Assembly (NCBI GenBank): GCA_965153355.1
Contig: OZ231128.1
Location: 5,270,001-5,334,000, forward strand
DNA from: Flaccisagitta enflata
Taxonomy: Eukaryota; Chaetognatha; Sagittoidea; Aphragmophora
Reading direction: 5' to 3'
DNA: 64,000 nucleotides
Shown here: positions 1-13,654 of the stretch, piece after piece
Numbering within the stretch: the first letter of the stretch is position 1
How the letters are laid out: the number at the start of each line of letters is the position of its first letter
Notes under the pieces: model-generated
Told to the model about the DNA's origin: nothing
Databases searched by the model: none
What the model saw: the letters and a program-made list of their open reading frames with translations, nothing else
Position numbers and translations under genes: made by a program

Positions 1-193
1 ACCAGCCAACCTAAACCAGCCAACCTAAACCAGCAGACTTAAACCAGCAGACTTAAACCAGCAGACTTGAACCAGTGGACTTGAACCAGCAGACTTAAAC
101 CAGCAGACCTAAACCAGCAGACTTAAACCAGCAGACTTTAACCAGCAGACTTTAACCAGCAGACTTAAACCAGCAGACTTAAACCAGCAGATT
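1..193. repeat. 14-bp minisatellite
   Basis: About thirteen head-to-tail copies of a 14-bp unit reading AAACCAGCAGACTT, with a CCAACCTA variant at the extreme left. It continues off the left edge of the window. No coding role is apparent. Confidence 0.85.
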
Positions 194-851
194 TGAAATG
201 CCACATATGACCAAAACATCCCAAAAAACAAAAATGACCAAAACATACCAAAACATACCAAAAAACCTAAAGGACCAAAAAGACCAAAAAGACCAAAAAG
301 ACCAAAAAGACCAAAATGACCGAAAATGACCGAAAATGACCAAAGATGACCAAAAATGACCGAAATGAACAAAATGAACGAAAATGACCAAAAATGACCG
401 AAAATGATCAAAAATGACCAAAGATGACCAAAAATGACCAAAATAACCAAAATGACCAAAATGACCAAAAATGACCAAAATAACCAAAATGACCAAAATG
501 ATGAAAAATGACCAAAATGACCAAAAATGTCCAAAAATGACCAAAAATGACCAAAATGACCAAAATGAACGAAATGAATGAAATGAACGAAAATGACCAA
601 AAATGACTGAAAATGACCAAAAATGACCAAAAATGATCAAAATGACCAAAATGACCAAAAATGACCAAAAATGACCAAAAATGATAAAAAACAACAAATA
701 ATTCTCAAAAACACCAAAAAAATGATTCAAAATAACTCCAGATGACCCAAAATGACAAAAAACGACGCAAAAAAGCTAAGTGTTACGGACGGACGGACCG
801 ACGGACCGACCGACGGAGCGGGTTGTAGAGTCGCGTGCACGCGACTAAAAA
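194..851 (+). mobile_element. HINE-like element 1, 3' part with AATGACC tandem core
   Basis: About 550 bp of irregular 9-10-bp tandem repeats with core AAATGACC runs into an (ACGG/ACCG)n tetranucleotide tract at about 785-818. It ends in the hairpin AGTCGCGTGCACGCGACT at 829-846 followed by AAAAA. The 18-mer hairpin is a perfect palindrome. The order tandem core, ACGG microsatellite, terminal hairpin is shared with other copies in this window and resembles non-autonomous Helentrons (inference). The Phe/Ser/Ile-rich minus-strand open frames here are translations of the tandem repeat, not genes. No 5' block is seen; it may lie left of the window or be lost. Confidence 0.55.
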
Positions 852-1031
852 CATCTTTTCATGTACCGTTGAAACTGTAGTCAAAACATACCAAATACAT
901 TACATTAAACTGATGATCTCTTGAAAGATGCTTCTCTGCTCTTGAGCTAGATCTTACTGAACTTCAACGGAAACCAAAAAACAGAAAACGCTAATTCTAG
1001 TTTTATAGATTGTGCTAATCAGTCATTTATA

Positions 1032-1223
1032 AACAAGACCGGATACTTGGCTACCCCAGTTGCGTGCGGGTGAGCAGGGGCTGTATTTGAGGTCACTTGA
1101 TCATTGGGGCAGGAACAAAAAACCGCAATAAAAACAAAAAAAATGTGATAGATGGACCAACGGACCAATGGACCAACAGACCAACAAAGCGGGGTGTTGA
1201 GTCGCGCAGAATGCGACTAAAAA
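1032..1223 (+). mobile_element. HINE-like element 2
   Basis: A complete short copy. The 5' block AACAAGACCGGATACTTGG leads into AGTTGCGTGCGGGTGAGC. A region with AAAAACAAAAAAA follows, then a GACCAA-type tetranucleotide tract (about 1154-1184), then the 3' hairpin AGTCGCGCAGAATGCGACT at 1200-1218 followed by AAAA. Seven-base arms pair except for one position. Confidence 0.6.
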
Positions 1224-1324
1224 TCAAAATCAAATTTTACCGTGTGAGGTTTGTTTTGGTTAAGATTGTGAGGTTTTCTAAAATGATCAATGTTTCTTAC
1301 AGATTTATCCATATAATCAATCGT

Positions 1325-1446
1325 TCATTTACTCATTCATTCATTCATTCATGCATTCATTCATTCATGCATTCTCTTATTCATTCATTCATTCATTCAT
1401 TCATTCATTCATTCATTCATTCATTCATTCATTCATTCATTCATTC
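1325..1446. repeat. (ATTC)n microsatellite
   Basis: About 120 bp of ATTC tetranucleotide repeat with a few GCATTC interruptions near its left end. Confidence 0.95.
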
Positions 1447-1519
1447 ACGATTATAGTATCAAGACTTGTTTCATGACGCAAGAAGCTATTGGAGAATACT
1501 ATCCAAAATCATCACTTTG

Positions 1520-1792
1520 GGGGCGTTTCTAGTCAAAGACAATCGCGTTTTGAAAGGGCCACTCGGTCACTAGCTAGTAGCTAGTCGCTACGTTCATTTG
1601 CTCGCACCCCTCAGTTTGCTCACTTGCTACGCAGCGCTCCGCTTTTCTACGCTCGCTTGCTCCATTCACGGGCTCGCTCACTCACTTCGCTCACTCCCTT
1701 GTGGGACAGTTGAAATTCTTGAATATTTGTGCATACTGTTATCGCGTTTCACGCGTACAAACGCGTTTTTGGTTGTCACCAGAAACACGCCC
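1520..1792 (+). mobile_element. hAT-like MITE copy a
   Basis: A 273-bp element. The left terminus GGGGCGTTTCTAGT and right terminus AGAAACACGCCC are imperfect inverted repeats that extend inward to AACGCGTTTT. The core is CG-rich with reiterated CTCGCTCACT-type motifs. The flanking 8-mers are TCACTTTG (1512-1519) and AGACTTTG (1793-1800), a 6/8 match in the same register as the perfect 8-bp duplication of copy e at 37949. An 8-bp duplication points to a hAT-type transposase acting in trans. No coding capacity. Confidence 0.65.
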
Positions 1793-1996
1793 AGACTTTG
1801 ACAGACCAAATTTGAGACTAATCGACGAACAAACCAACCAAAGGCAAAGGCTGTTTTTTAAATCAACCAAATAAAGCCTACCTCATAATCACCCGACCTG
1901 ATAATTGAAACTGCCCTTAGATACAAAATGACAGAGGGCATTGGATTGGTGAGACGGAAACGCCATTCCTACAACAGCTGTGTAATTGTGTTGGGA

Positions 1997-2215
1997 AACA
2001 AGGCCTGATATACGGCTTCCTTTGTCGCGTGCGGATGGGCAAGGGCACTAATATAAAAGCTAACCAAGCATTAATGAAAAAGCTAATCAAGCATTTGGGC
2101 AGACACAGCAACGCAATAACCACCTGCAAACGCCGAAAAAGCTGAGCGTCAAGGATCGACTGACCGACGGATCATCCAACCGACATAGCAGGTTATAGAG
2201 TCACGCGACTAAAAA
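1997..2215 (+). mobile_element. HINE-like element 3
   Basis: The 5' block AACAAGGCCTGATATACGGC is followed by GTCGCGTGCGGATGGGC. The 3' end is GAGTCACGCGACTAAAAA, a shortened hairpin in which the loop and one arm are partly deleted. A weak CGAC/CGGA tract precedes it. Confidence 0.5.
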
Positions 2216-2279
2216 CATTAATGTTAGCTCAACCGAAAAAATAATCCAGCAGAAAGGAGAAGTGGCGGATAGGCAAAAA

Positions 2280-2330
2280 AACAAGGCCGGTTTCACAGCC
2301 AATAAGTAGTCGCGGGTGTGCAGGGGCAAT
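2280..2330 (+). mobile_element. HINE-like 5'-end fragment
   Basis: AACAAGGCCGGTTTCACAGCC followed by AGTCGCGGGTGTGCAGGGG matches the 5' block of the family. No 3' hairpin follows, so this is a fragment. Confidence 0.4.
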
Positions 2331-2940
2331 GTATGGGTTGGTGGCAGCTGTAAGATTGCAGGACAAGGGCATTGATGCTACGATATTACCATTTTCATCA
2401 TCATTTGGTGTGTCACTATGCAAAACATATAACAATGGCAAAGAAAAAAACCGGACGCGATTTTCTGACCAAAGATTGCTCAATAACTAAGAAAGACAAA
2501 CTAAAAAAATGATGGTTTTAAAGAACTTCAAAAAATCTTTCATTTGAGCTGTCTCAGAACATCCTAGCTTTAAAGCTTTAGAAGTTATGATACTTTGAAG
2601 ATGACGACTAAAATACCTCAAATCTGGTTTCCAGCATTTTTGACTGTCCTACTAATAATTGATACAGCTTCTAAACGAAGAAAAACTATTAATCCTGCTT
2701 GGTTCTATCTCATAGAAAATTCGAAATGCTTTATTTTCATCATGGATTTCATCCCATTTATTTGATTACTTCATTCTACAGAATATTTACGTAAAAAAGT
2801 ACTTTGTTGTGAGGCGCCACAATCTACCTCCTTCGGTCAATTAAGAAAATGGGTGTTGAACTTCTATCTTATGTCATTTGAAAACGACTTGAGCTAAATA
2901 CTTCTGCTTGGTCTTGATTTGTAAAATTTTTGAAGCTCTT

Positions 2941-3372
2941 TAAAATGCTCATAGAAAAAACTTCTTTTGTGTAAGAGGACCCCAAACATGGAACAGTCTC
3001 CCATCTGAAATGCGACGATCAAGCTCACTCAATGCCTTCAAGAATGCTTTTGATCAACTACCAGGCAATATTTAGTTTTTACCACCTTTTAACTAGTTTT
3101 TACCACTGTCCCGCAACAATTAATTTTTAACTCTTTTGCAATATTCAATGGTTTTTTTTTTGGTTTTTTTTTTCATACAAAAGAGACAAATACGATATTA
3201 TCAAAGAGCATATGAATTACTCGTTTATCCTTTTTTTTTTTTTCTTTTCTTTTTTTGGTGTGCATGCCGTGGGTTTCAAAGTTTTACTTCTTTAAGATTA
3301 CGATGGCCTTTTTAATGAGACTCATAGAGTCTTCCTAAGGCTAAACATAACTAAACTAAACTAAACTAAGTA
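2941..3372 (+). pseudogene. 3' end of a non-LTR retrotransposon (CR1/Jockey-like ORF2 terminus and 3' UTR)
   Basis: The frame ending at the TAG of 3073-3075 reads VRGPQTWNSLPSEMRR, then SSSLNAFKNAFDQLPGNI. This is the characteristic C-terminal motif (RGP-x-x-WNSLP) found downstream of the reverse transcriptase in CR1, L2 and Jockey-type elements. About 290 bp of T-rich 3' UTR follow, ending in a short ACTAA tandem tail at about 3345-3368, as expected for such elements. A TAA at 2941 and loss of similarity upstream show that the copy is strongly 5'-truncated. No catalytic domain remains. The family call is from motif recognition only. Confidence 0.6.
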
Positions 3373-3455
3373 TGAGGTATAAATGGTTTTCAATTAGTTA
3401 GCAAAAACTGGGCGTCCGGTTTTTTCTTTTGCCATTGTTATGGTAGGCCATAGGT

Positions 3456-3555
3456 GGAACAATATCCCATACCCATACTGAAATAAATGGAAGAGGGCCC
3501 CTACTGACCAGTAAATACGCGCACCACTCCTAGTTTTCCAAATAAGAGAATATCT
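3456..3555. repeat. Dispersed repeat C, copy 1
   Basis: Contains TGGAACAATATCCC, then ATGGAAGAGGGCC, then ACGCGCACCACTCCTAGTTTTCC. The same order of motifs recurs at 7597-7712. A further TGGAACAATATCT start occurs at 7910. Class unknown. Confidence 0.5.
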
Positions 3556-4099
3556 CACATCACACATCAAAATTGGGTTACTCATTTTAAAGCCTTAACT
3601 ATCTTTTTTTTCAAGTTTCTTTCATCTTCCGTTTTTTTCAAAAGCCCTAATTTGCATAACGTTGTAATTATGATATTAACCTTTTATCCTTTGCCTTGTC
3701 TAGTCCAATTACTTTCACATGTTCCTAACCTCTTCAAAGAAAAGTGTCTGGGTCAATCATATCAAATTCAATGAAACAGTAAAATGGTCTTTTTGGGTTA
3801 GTCTGTATATTGGCCAACGCGAGTGCAGACATTGCATCAGATTTCCATCCATAAAAAAGAACAGTTGCCTATAGATGACATCGAAAAAAAAAGGAAGGAG
3901 ATCTTTTTCAAATCAACAGCCCCACCCTCACACTGCGTGATGGTCCTGAAACCTTTCAAAATGCTATTTTACACACCTGAATATCATCCCAAATTTCCCT
4001 CCTTCCTACGGACAAAACATAAAACCTCTGGACCTACGGACACACTCTCTTAAAAAGTCGCTTATAGCCGGCCACTGAAAACACGAAGAGAGGACAAAA

Positions 4100-4337
4100 A
4101 ACAAGGCCGGATACACGGCTACCCCAGTCGCGTTCGGGTGGGCAGGGGCCGTATTTGAGGTCACTTGATCACTCGGGCAGGTGCAGTGAGGCCAAAGACC
4201 GCAAAAAACAAAAAAAAAAGTAAAGTGTGACGGACCAATGGACGGACGGGCGGACGGACGGACCGACGGACATACGGACCGACGGACCGACGGACCGACA
4301 AAGCGGGGTGTAGAGTCGCGTAGTACGCGACTAAAAA
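4100..4337 (+). mobile_element. HINE-like element 5, near-consensus copy
   Basis: The 5' block AACAAGGCCGGATACACGG is followed by AGTCGCGTTCGGGTGGGC. Then come a unique segment, an A-rich stretch, an (ACGG/ACCG)n tract at about 4231-4300 and AAGCGGGGTGTAG. The hairpin AGTCGCGTA-G-TACGCGACT lies at 4314-4332 with 9-bp perfect arms, followed by AAAAAA. This is one of the best copies for defining the family. Confidence 0.7.
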
Positions 4338-4916
4338 AAGAAGTAGCCGGTAATTCTGATGCGAAGAAAGCCAACGGAGCCAAGGGCATCCAATTTTCTG
4401 GAGATGATTCGCGATTCTATCATTTCTAAAGAAATTGCCTCGCGCAAGAGATAGTGCCTGGTAACGGGTAATTTCCCAGCAGTTTCTCTTCAGTGGCGCA
4501 TGAATACGAACAGTATACAGAGTATCAAATGTCTTTTATATTCACGAAACTATTACAGGTAGACCCAGTAATGACGGATGTTATGTCATGCTGTTGGCGC
4601 ATTTTTATGATAGAGAAAATTAACAAAATATATACGCCATACGATAAACGATATTCCATATCCATTATGGGCGGATTTCCAATGGTCATGGTCTCATGGA
4701 TACGGTGAAGTGGGTGTCAGAATACTGTAGAGGTTTTTCGATGACTTTGGTCGTTCGATCGGGCACCCTCGTTTATTTATAAAAGGATGTGTTCTTCTGT
4801 CCATCCGCAAAGATAATCAATTACGTAAAAGGATTTACCCAGTAGAAGAATGACAAAACCAAAATTTACCTTACAAACGTATGAATTGGCTACGCACTGT
4901 TTTGAGGATGTAAAAA

Positions 4917-4998
4917 CAAACAAACAAACAAACAAACAAACAAACAAACAAACAAACAAACAAACAAACAAACAAACAAACAAACAAACAAACAAACA
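4917..4998. repeat. (AAAC)n microsatellite
   Basis: About 20 uninterrupted AAAC units. Confidence 0.95.
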
Positions 4999-5478
4999 AC
5001 GGTCAAATTCCAGCCCTCTCTTCTTTTACCAGATCGCCTTTGAGATTTTAACTTTTGTTTCCATTGCCGTATCGTAGCATCGGCAATGATTTCAAAGGAG
5101 AAAACCATTTGTCAGTTGAAAGAAAATATGAGTAGAGATAAAATTGAACATCGTGTCCCAGGGTTGAGGGTAATTCACGTCAAAAGAGATAAGAGTTGTG
5201 TAACAATGATAGCAGAGAGAGAGAGAGAAACACGAACGCCTCGATATTGGGAAGTGTCCTCTTTATTGCTTTCATGGAATTTATCCTCTTTCACTTGCAT
5301 CTATCTATCACTGCAAAAGAAAAGAGATGGCAAGCAGGTGAGGCTGATATTCCATGAACCAAAATTAACAGATTTATCTGTCATTCGAGAATGATCCCTA
5401 CGGCAAATCCCATAATGCCGTCTTATCAGGTACCGTATTATAATGCTTCCCCCACGCGTGAGGCCTTGAAGATGCGGC

Positions 5479-5481
<3 letters not shown>

Positions 5482-5559
<78 letters not shown>

Positions 5560-5563
5560 GCGT

Positions 5564-5624
<61 letters not shown>
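5482..5624. repeat. (TG)n microsatellite with CGTGTG block
   Basis: About 140 bp of TG repeat interrupted at about 5555-5578 by a run of alternating CGTG units. Confidence 0.95.
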
Positions 5625-5625
<1 letters not shown>

Positions 5626-6479
5626 TTCTCAGTGTCTGGGCAAATGATGTTTGATAACCAAACCAATAATCTGATTTTCATTCTTTTTCTTTTTTCTAAT
5701 GCTTCTTATCAAAACATGGCCCTTCACATCTGCCAACAGGTAAGTTAAATACGTAAGTTCAAACGGTTTTTTAGCGTGATTACAAGCAGTGGACAAATTC
5801 AGTCAAGTCCGCCTTAGCAATCGATTATAGATCAACATTTAGCTTAATGTTTATTTTACATTTTATTAAATGACCATCCAGCGGATGAGGGATAATCTAA
5901 GTGCTATTAACGAATTAATCAATTAAAAAGTCTGTCAGTGTCAACATTTTTTTCACACACCTTGTACAATGTCATGGGATATGAGTCGTTCGGGTCTTTC
6001 TCATCATTCCTATATTGATCGTCTTTATTTTTCGTTTATATATATCAAGTTTATTCACATGCAAGGGACATGTAGCGTGTACAACATAACGACATAAAGA
6101 AAGAAACAATACTGTACAAAACGATAAAACAAGTTAAATCAAATGATTTAAGACCGAATCGATGGGAGAGGCTAATGTGTGAAATGTCAATTGACTCAAC
6201 AGTTAAGACTGCATACCATCGCCCCTCAACCATGAGATATATGTGAAGAAATGTTAATGGATGAAGACCATGAATGTCAGTAAATGAAATTGATGATTTC
6301 GGATGGCTTTTATGTATCAAGATTCACGAGTCGCGGGGTTAGAGGGGAGGGGCGGGTGGGGGAAGGGGTGGAGGGGGGGAGGGGCTTCTAGCGTCAAGTT
6401 GTTATCAATATACTTCAAAGGGGGAGGAAGAAGTGAAACATAAAACTCATAATTCATCTTGAAGAGAGTGGATTCTTCA

Positions 6480-6705
6480 GGGCGTGTTTCTAGTGACGAC
6501 TAAAAACGCGTTCCCTCCCGTGAAACGCGATAACAGCGTGAACACATATTCAAGATTTTCAACTGTCCCACGAGGGAGTGAACGAAGTGAGTGAGCGAGC
6601 CCGTGAACGGAGCGAGTGAGCGGAATAAGCGGTGCGAGCGAACGAACGTAGCGAGCGACCGAGTGGCCCTTTCAAAACGCGATTGTCTTTGACTAGAAAC
6701 GCCCC
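6480..6705 (-). mobile_element. hAT-like MITE copy b
   Basis: Reverse-oriented, shortened copy of the element at 1520. It starts GGGCGTGTTTCTAGT and ends ACTAGAAACGCCCC, and keeps the GAGCGAGTGAGCGG core. The flanking 8-mers do not match each other, so the duplication has decayed or the boundaries are shifted. Confidence 0.6.
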
Positions 6706-6924
6706 CTCACTCGAGGAAACCGTTCAGTTGAGAAATAACCAAAGCTGAGTCTCCCTTGAGACAAGATAGGGTCTCAATGGGCGGGGGGGGGGGGGGGAGA
6801 AGGAGGAGGAAGGGGAGGCTTTTGGGAGGTTTATACTGTTGAATAATAGTCGTTAATGCGTCAAAAGCACGTTGCCAAGGGGAGCAGGGAGTCGACTCGG
6901 GAAATGAAAATGCCACTGGCTTTG

Positions 6925-7096
6925 TTTTTAGTTGCGGACACGCAACTCTATAAGAGGCTTTGTCCGTCCGTCCGTCGGTCGGACGGTCGGTTGGTCGGTT
7001 GGTCGGTCCGTCACGCTCGAGTCGAAAAGTGGGAAAACGCGCATTTCCGCCCCTGCCCACCTGTCCGCAACTGGTGGCCGTGTATCCGGCCTTGTT
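6925..7096 (-). mobile_element. HINE-like element 6 (AGTTGCG subfamily)
   Basis: Read on the minus strand, the 5' block AACAAGGCCGGATACACGG leads to AGTTGCGGACAGGTGGGC. An (ACCG/ACGG)n tract occupies about 6958-7012. The 3' end is the hairpin AGTTGCGTGTCCGCAACT (6930-6947) followed by AAAAAC. The 11-mer AGTTGCGGACA in the 5' block is the exact reverse complement of the right half of the 3' hairpin, a perfect subterminal inverted repeat. Confidence 0.65.
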
Positions 7097-7596
7097 AAGA
7101 GGGGCAAAAGACATTGATGTGGTTGTTGGCGTTGCTGGAACTAGCGGGGGGGCCAAAGTACCCCAGAGGACGAAATATTAGAGATATGATACCCATCTGT
7201 CTTAGCAATCTGAAACATCTGATGGACTCGGAAATGCTGAAAAAAATAGTGGAATGAAGTATATTGGGTTTCCTTAGATTTTTAAGAAACACTGTCGTTT
7301 TTCAAATCAAGTCTCTTGATTTTTCTTTTTAAACAAGATCGACCGTGAATTTCAACCATTATGATTTTTTTTTTCTGAATCATTCATATAAATCTAATTC
7401 GCGGAAGGCTTCATGAAACACATGACGATAGTTGATAACTTTTAATACGCGCAAAATGTTTTCTTTTTTTATTTCATGATAAAAACTGATTTAGTGTAAG
7501 TTTGAATTCCAACTCAAATCTACTGTCTAGCGAATAAACGACATAACAATGGAATAGTCATCTCTAAACAGCAATATGCAAATGTGGATATGACAC

Positions 7597-7712
7597 GTGG
7601 AACAATATCCCTCACTTTACCCAAACTGAAAAATATGGAAGAGGGCCTTGTGAGCCCTCACTGACTAGTTACTACGCGCATCACTCCTCGTTTTCCATCT
7701 AGGAAAATTAAC
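7597..7712. repeat. Dispersed repeat C, copy 2
   Basis: Same motif order as 3456-3555 in the same orientation (GGAACAATATCCC, ATGGAAGAGGGCC, ACGCGCATCACTCCTCGTTTTCC). Class unknown. Confidence 0.5.
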
Positions 7713-7938
7713 TTAGCAAACATCCATTCTGAGTCTAACCCATAACACTAATAGATGAGGGCAAATGATTGTTACCTATTTAACCAAAATTCAACAGATT
7801 ACCCGGGGGCAACATTGTTAAGAAAACATACCCTTAAAGAATAGAATCGAGGTCAAGCTTGATGCGACCGCCGGACATTCTTATCCAGGATTCTGAGCAG
7901 TATGACAGGTGGAACAATATCTTACAAGACGGGGGTTA

Positions 7939-7948
7939 GCGAGAGAGA

Positions 7949-8008
<60 letters not shown>
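7939..8008. repeat. (GA)n microsatellite
   Basis: About 70 bp of GA repeat, abutting the tetranucleotide part of a HINE-like fragment. Confidence 0.95.
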
Positions 8009-8011
<3 letters not shown>

Positions 8012-8108
8012 CCGTCCGTCCGCCCGTCACATTTTTGAATTCCGAGCGGTTTTCGCATTAATGCTTTTGCCCAACCGTCCGCGACTGGATTGCCGTGTAT
8101 CCGGCCAC
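8009..8108 (-). mobile_element. HINE-like fragment with 3' end replaced by GA array
   Basis: On the minus strand GGCCGGATACACGGC, then AGTCGCGGACGGTTGGGC, and a short (ACGG)n tract run directly into the GA array. The terminal hairpin is absent and appears to have been replaced by array expansion. Confidence 0.45.
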
Positions 8109-8125
8109 TAATGTCATAGTGTGTT

Positions 8126-8126
8126 T

Positions 8127-8218
<92 letters not shown>

Positions 8219-8249
8219 ATTGTTGCTGTTGTTGTTGTTGTTGTTATAG

Positions 8250-8329
<80 letters not shown>

Positions 8330-8350
8330 CTTGTTGTTGTTGTTGTTGTA
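8126..8350. repeat. (TTG)n microsatellite
   Basis: About 225 bp of TTG/AAC trinucleotide repeat with isolated ATT, GCTG, TAG and TTC variants. Long poly-Cys, poly-Asn and poly-Thr frames here are artefacts of the repeat. Confidence 0.95.
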
Positions 8351-9478
8351 GAAAAAGGAAACAACGATAAAATACAACACTCACAGGATAGACATGCAGT
8401 CAAAACACGTTTCACAAATACAATTGTCTGTTCTAGAAAGTGGATCGTTTGATAAACAAAACCAACACCTGTCAGACGCGTGCGAGACCTAAATAATTAA
8501 AAGAAAGTGACAGAAGGACCACCGACTGACCGACGGACACACTAGGGTAGAGAAAGAAGTACGAGTTACTTCCTTATGCGTCTTAACTTGGATTTTTTTC
8601 CCACATATGCAAGTTGAAGTCGCGAAAAACACTAGCGGGGCCAGCACTATTCAGCTTATGTCGTTCTCATGTTGAGTTCAATTTGATTATAAAAAAAAAA
8701 GTGAAAAAAAAGGTTGATGAATTGTACGCTTATTTTCTAAAACTCGCCCCCACTCGTCTTTTTCAGAGTCAAAGTTACTCTGCACATGTATCATTGCGCG
8801 CCATCTTTTTCACAAAAACATAGAAAATCATAGCAAAACTAATTTTTGGAGATTGTCTGATTGAAGAGCGCTGCTTCATTCGACTCTGACCGCATGCACT
8901 TGTAAGAGAAATGCAATCTGCTTTGGAAAAAAGATCATCTTTGGTTTGTTTTTATACATGTGTGTAACTTGTTACAGCAGAGTAAGTCACGTAGAGTGAC
9001 GCAGAAAACGCCACTTAAAAAACCGCGGTACAATAAGTACTCATCCTCATAGAGAAGTAGATCGAGAAAGAAAAGTGAAATATCCTCTTAATCCAAAGGT
9101 TTACATGAATAGATATACTTTTTGACTTTTATACACATGAAATGCTCTTGCCTAAATAAGATTTTGATGAGCGCCTCTGAAGTTGACCTTTCAGTCCCTG
9201 GACTCTAACTCTGAACGTAAAGTTGTGTTTGTCAGTCATCAATCGTTTTTATATTTGTACTTATTATCCATTACAAACAAACAAACGACAATTCTAGTTA
9301 GCAAAAGTCGCGAGAGGAAACGAATCTCCGTCGAACAAACCCAAGGGAGCCCGGATCGGTGGAGATTTACGCCTGTCGTGAGTCTAGACACTTTCGGGGG
9401 CGAGTTTTTTTCAGAACGCATTTCACTTTTAACTCTATGAAGTAAAACAACAAGATCCTTACCTAACTAGGGAGAGTG
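8351..9478. other. No gene recognised
   Basis: AT-rich non-repetitive sequence. A degenerate GACCGACGGACACACTAGGG fragment at about 8523 recalls the HINE-like tetranucleotide tract. Nothing else could be assigned. Confidence 0.4.
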
Positions 9479-9479
9479 T

Positions 9480-9503
9480 AGTCGCGTAGCACACGACTTA
9501 AAA
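9480..9503 (+). mobile_element. HINE-like 3' hairpin fragment
   Basis: AGTCGCGTAGCACACGACT followed by TAAAA. Seven-base arms pair with one mismatch. Only the terminus is recognisable. Confidence 0.45.
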
Positions 9504-9787
9504 GTCCAATTCATAGTTACCCCCTTCCAGCAAAAGGTGGGGTTTTAGTTCGTCTGTCTGTTGTCTGTCTGTCTGTCCCTTACCTCCACCGTATTTTACA
9601 ACCTTCTTTCCCTTTTTTCCCTTTTTTTTCACGGCGCTCCTTTTACAATTTTTAAAGGTTGTAATTTTGTATTCGTTTTTTATCACAAATAAAAAACCTT
9701 TTTTTTTTTTCGTGGAAAACATTCGTTTGCAGAAAGGTTTTTTGTTTAACTGTCCCGTTTTACTCCCAAAGAAGGGTAAGTTCCTTT

Positions 9788-10660
<873 letters not shown>

Positions 10661-10689
10661 CTTTTTTTTTCTTTTTTTTTTCTACCGTG

Positions 10690-11315
10690 TGTATCAGGTT
10701 ATCAGCCCGTAGCAAATTAACTCGATGGGCCCAGCTTGGATCCTTTATGTTCTTTGGATAGAACACCCTCCCTAAAATTACACAATGATTGCTGGGCGCA
10801 ATAGCTGGGTCGCCACCTCCCTTGTCACATAAAGGATGAATTGTTTTATGTGGGATGAATTGTAGCATCACATGTTATATCCCATGGAAAATGTTCAAGA
10901 GAGATTTTGGCCTCCTCCTCCTTTACCCCCTTCCTTTATTTCATTCTGGAAATGGGGGTGAGTGGCGGCCCAGATTTTGCGCCATATGACTATCAACTAT
11001 GCTCTTCCATGTTTCACGCTCTACACATCTTTTTCCAGTTTTCTATATTTTCTTTCACTTCCCCCCCCCCCATTCCATATTTGATCTCACCTGTAGGCTT
11101 AGTAGCCTCACAATGGATTTTCTTCCTGTTTCTTTTTTTTTCATTTTTTCTCTCATCTTCTTTCAATACATTATACAGCTTCCCTCTTCGCAGACCCCTA
11201 ATATTTTATACCCCATATTGTCAATTCTTATATTCATCCTGTATATTCATCCTGTATATTCATTCTGTAACGACTAAAACTTGATTTTTTTCCATATTCT
11301 CCTCCCATTTTCTAC
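10690..11315. other. No gene recognised
   Basis: Non-repetitive, T- and C-rich sequence between two TTTC arrays. No supported feature. Confidence 0.4.
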
Positions 11316-11322
11316 CATAACT

Positions 11323-11324
11323 AC

Positions 11325-11372
<48 letters not shown>

Positions 11373-11377
11373 TTTTT

Positions 11378-11429
<52 letters not shown>

Positions 11430-11548
11430 ACTTTCTATCTTTCTTTTCTTTCTTTTCTTTCTTATTCTTTTCTTTTTCTTTCTTTCTTCTCTTTCTTGCT
11501 GCCCACTTTCTTTCTTTCTTTTTCTTTCTTATTTCTCTCTCTTTCTTC

Positions 11549-11627
<79 letters not shown>

Positions 11628-11850
11628 ACTTTCTCTCTTTCTTCCTTTCTTTCTTTCTTTCTTTCTTTATAGCTCTTACTTTCTCTTCTTCCTTTGTTCT
11701 CTTCTCTTTCCTTCTTTCTTTCTTTCTCTTTTCTTTCTTATATTTCTTTCTTTCTTTCTGCTTTTTTTCTCTCTTTCTTTCTTTCTTTCTTATATTTTCT
11801 TTCTTTTTCTCTCTTCTTTTTTGCTCTTTCTCTTTCTTTCTTTCTTACAT
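11323..11850. repeat. Second (TTTC)n array, degenerate
   Basis: About 530 bp of TTTC repeat with increasing TCTC and ATTT interruptions to the right. It grades into the CT block that follows. Confidence 0.9.
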
Positions 11851-11963
11851 CTTTTTTATTATTTATTCTCTTCTTTCCTTGCTTCCTCTTCTTTTCTGAC
11901 CATTCACCTACCCTTCGAACCTACTTCACCTTCCATTTTCTTCTTACCTTCTTTCCAACATGG

Positions 11964-13457
<1,494 letters not shown>

Positions 13458-13654
13458 CATTCGTTATTTTATATATATATCATATAATATATACTCACTA
13501 TATATATATCTCTCTGTGTGCGTAGAGTCCAATTCCAGCCGCACAAAGCTTTACATGCGGTCTTTAAATCACGATCTTTCCATCCTGGCGCCGGATCGCA
13601 GCCCTCCGGACATGGGCTGACGAACCCTCGACGCGCCCATGACACGTCCTAAGC

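Noticed and set aside
109-730. Several 86-183-codon minus-strand frames rich in Phe, Ser, Gly and Ile
   Set aside because: They are translations of the AATGACC tandem repeat; all overlap in different frames and none has a recognisable domain.
829-851. Classical Helitron 3' end (hairpin then CTRR)
   Set aside because: The CTAA overlaps the stem itself instead of lying about ten bases after it. Helentron-type ends are a better fit, though unproven.
8095-8415. Poly-Cys, poly-Asn and poly-Thr frames
   Set aside because: Pure TTG/AAC microsatellite translated in different frames.
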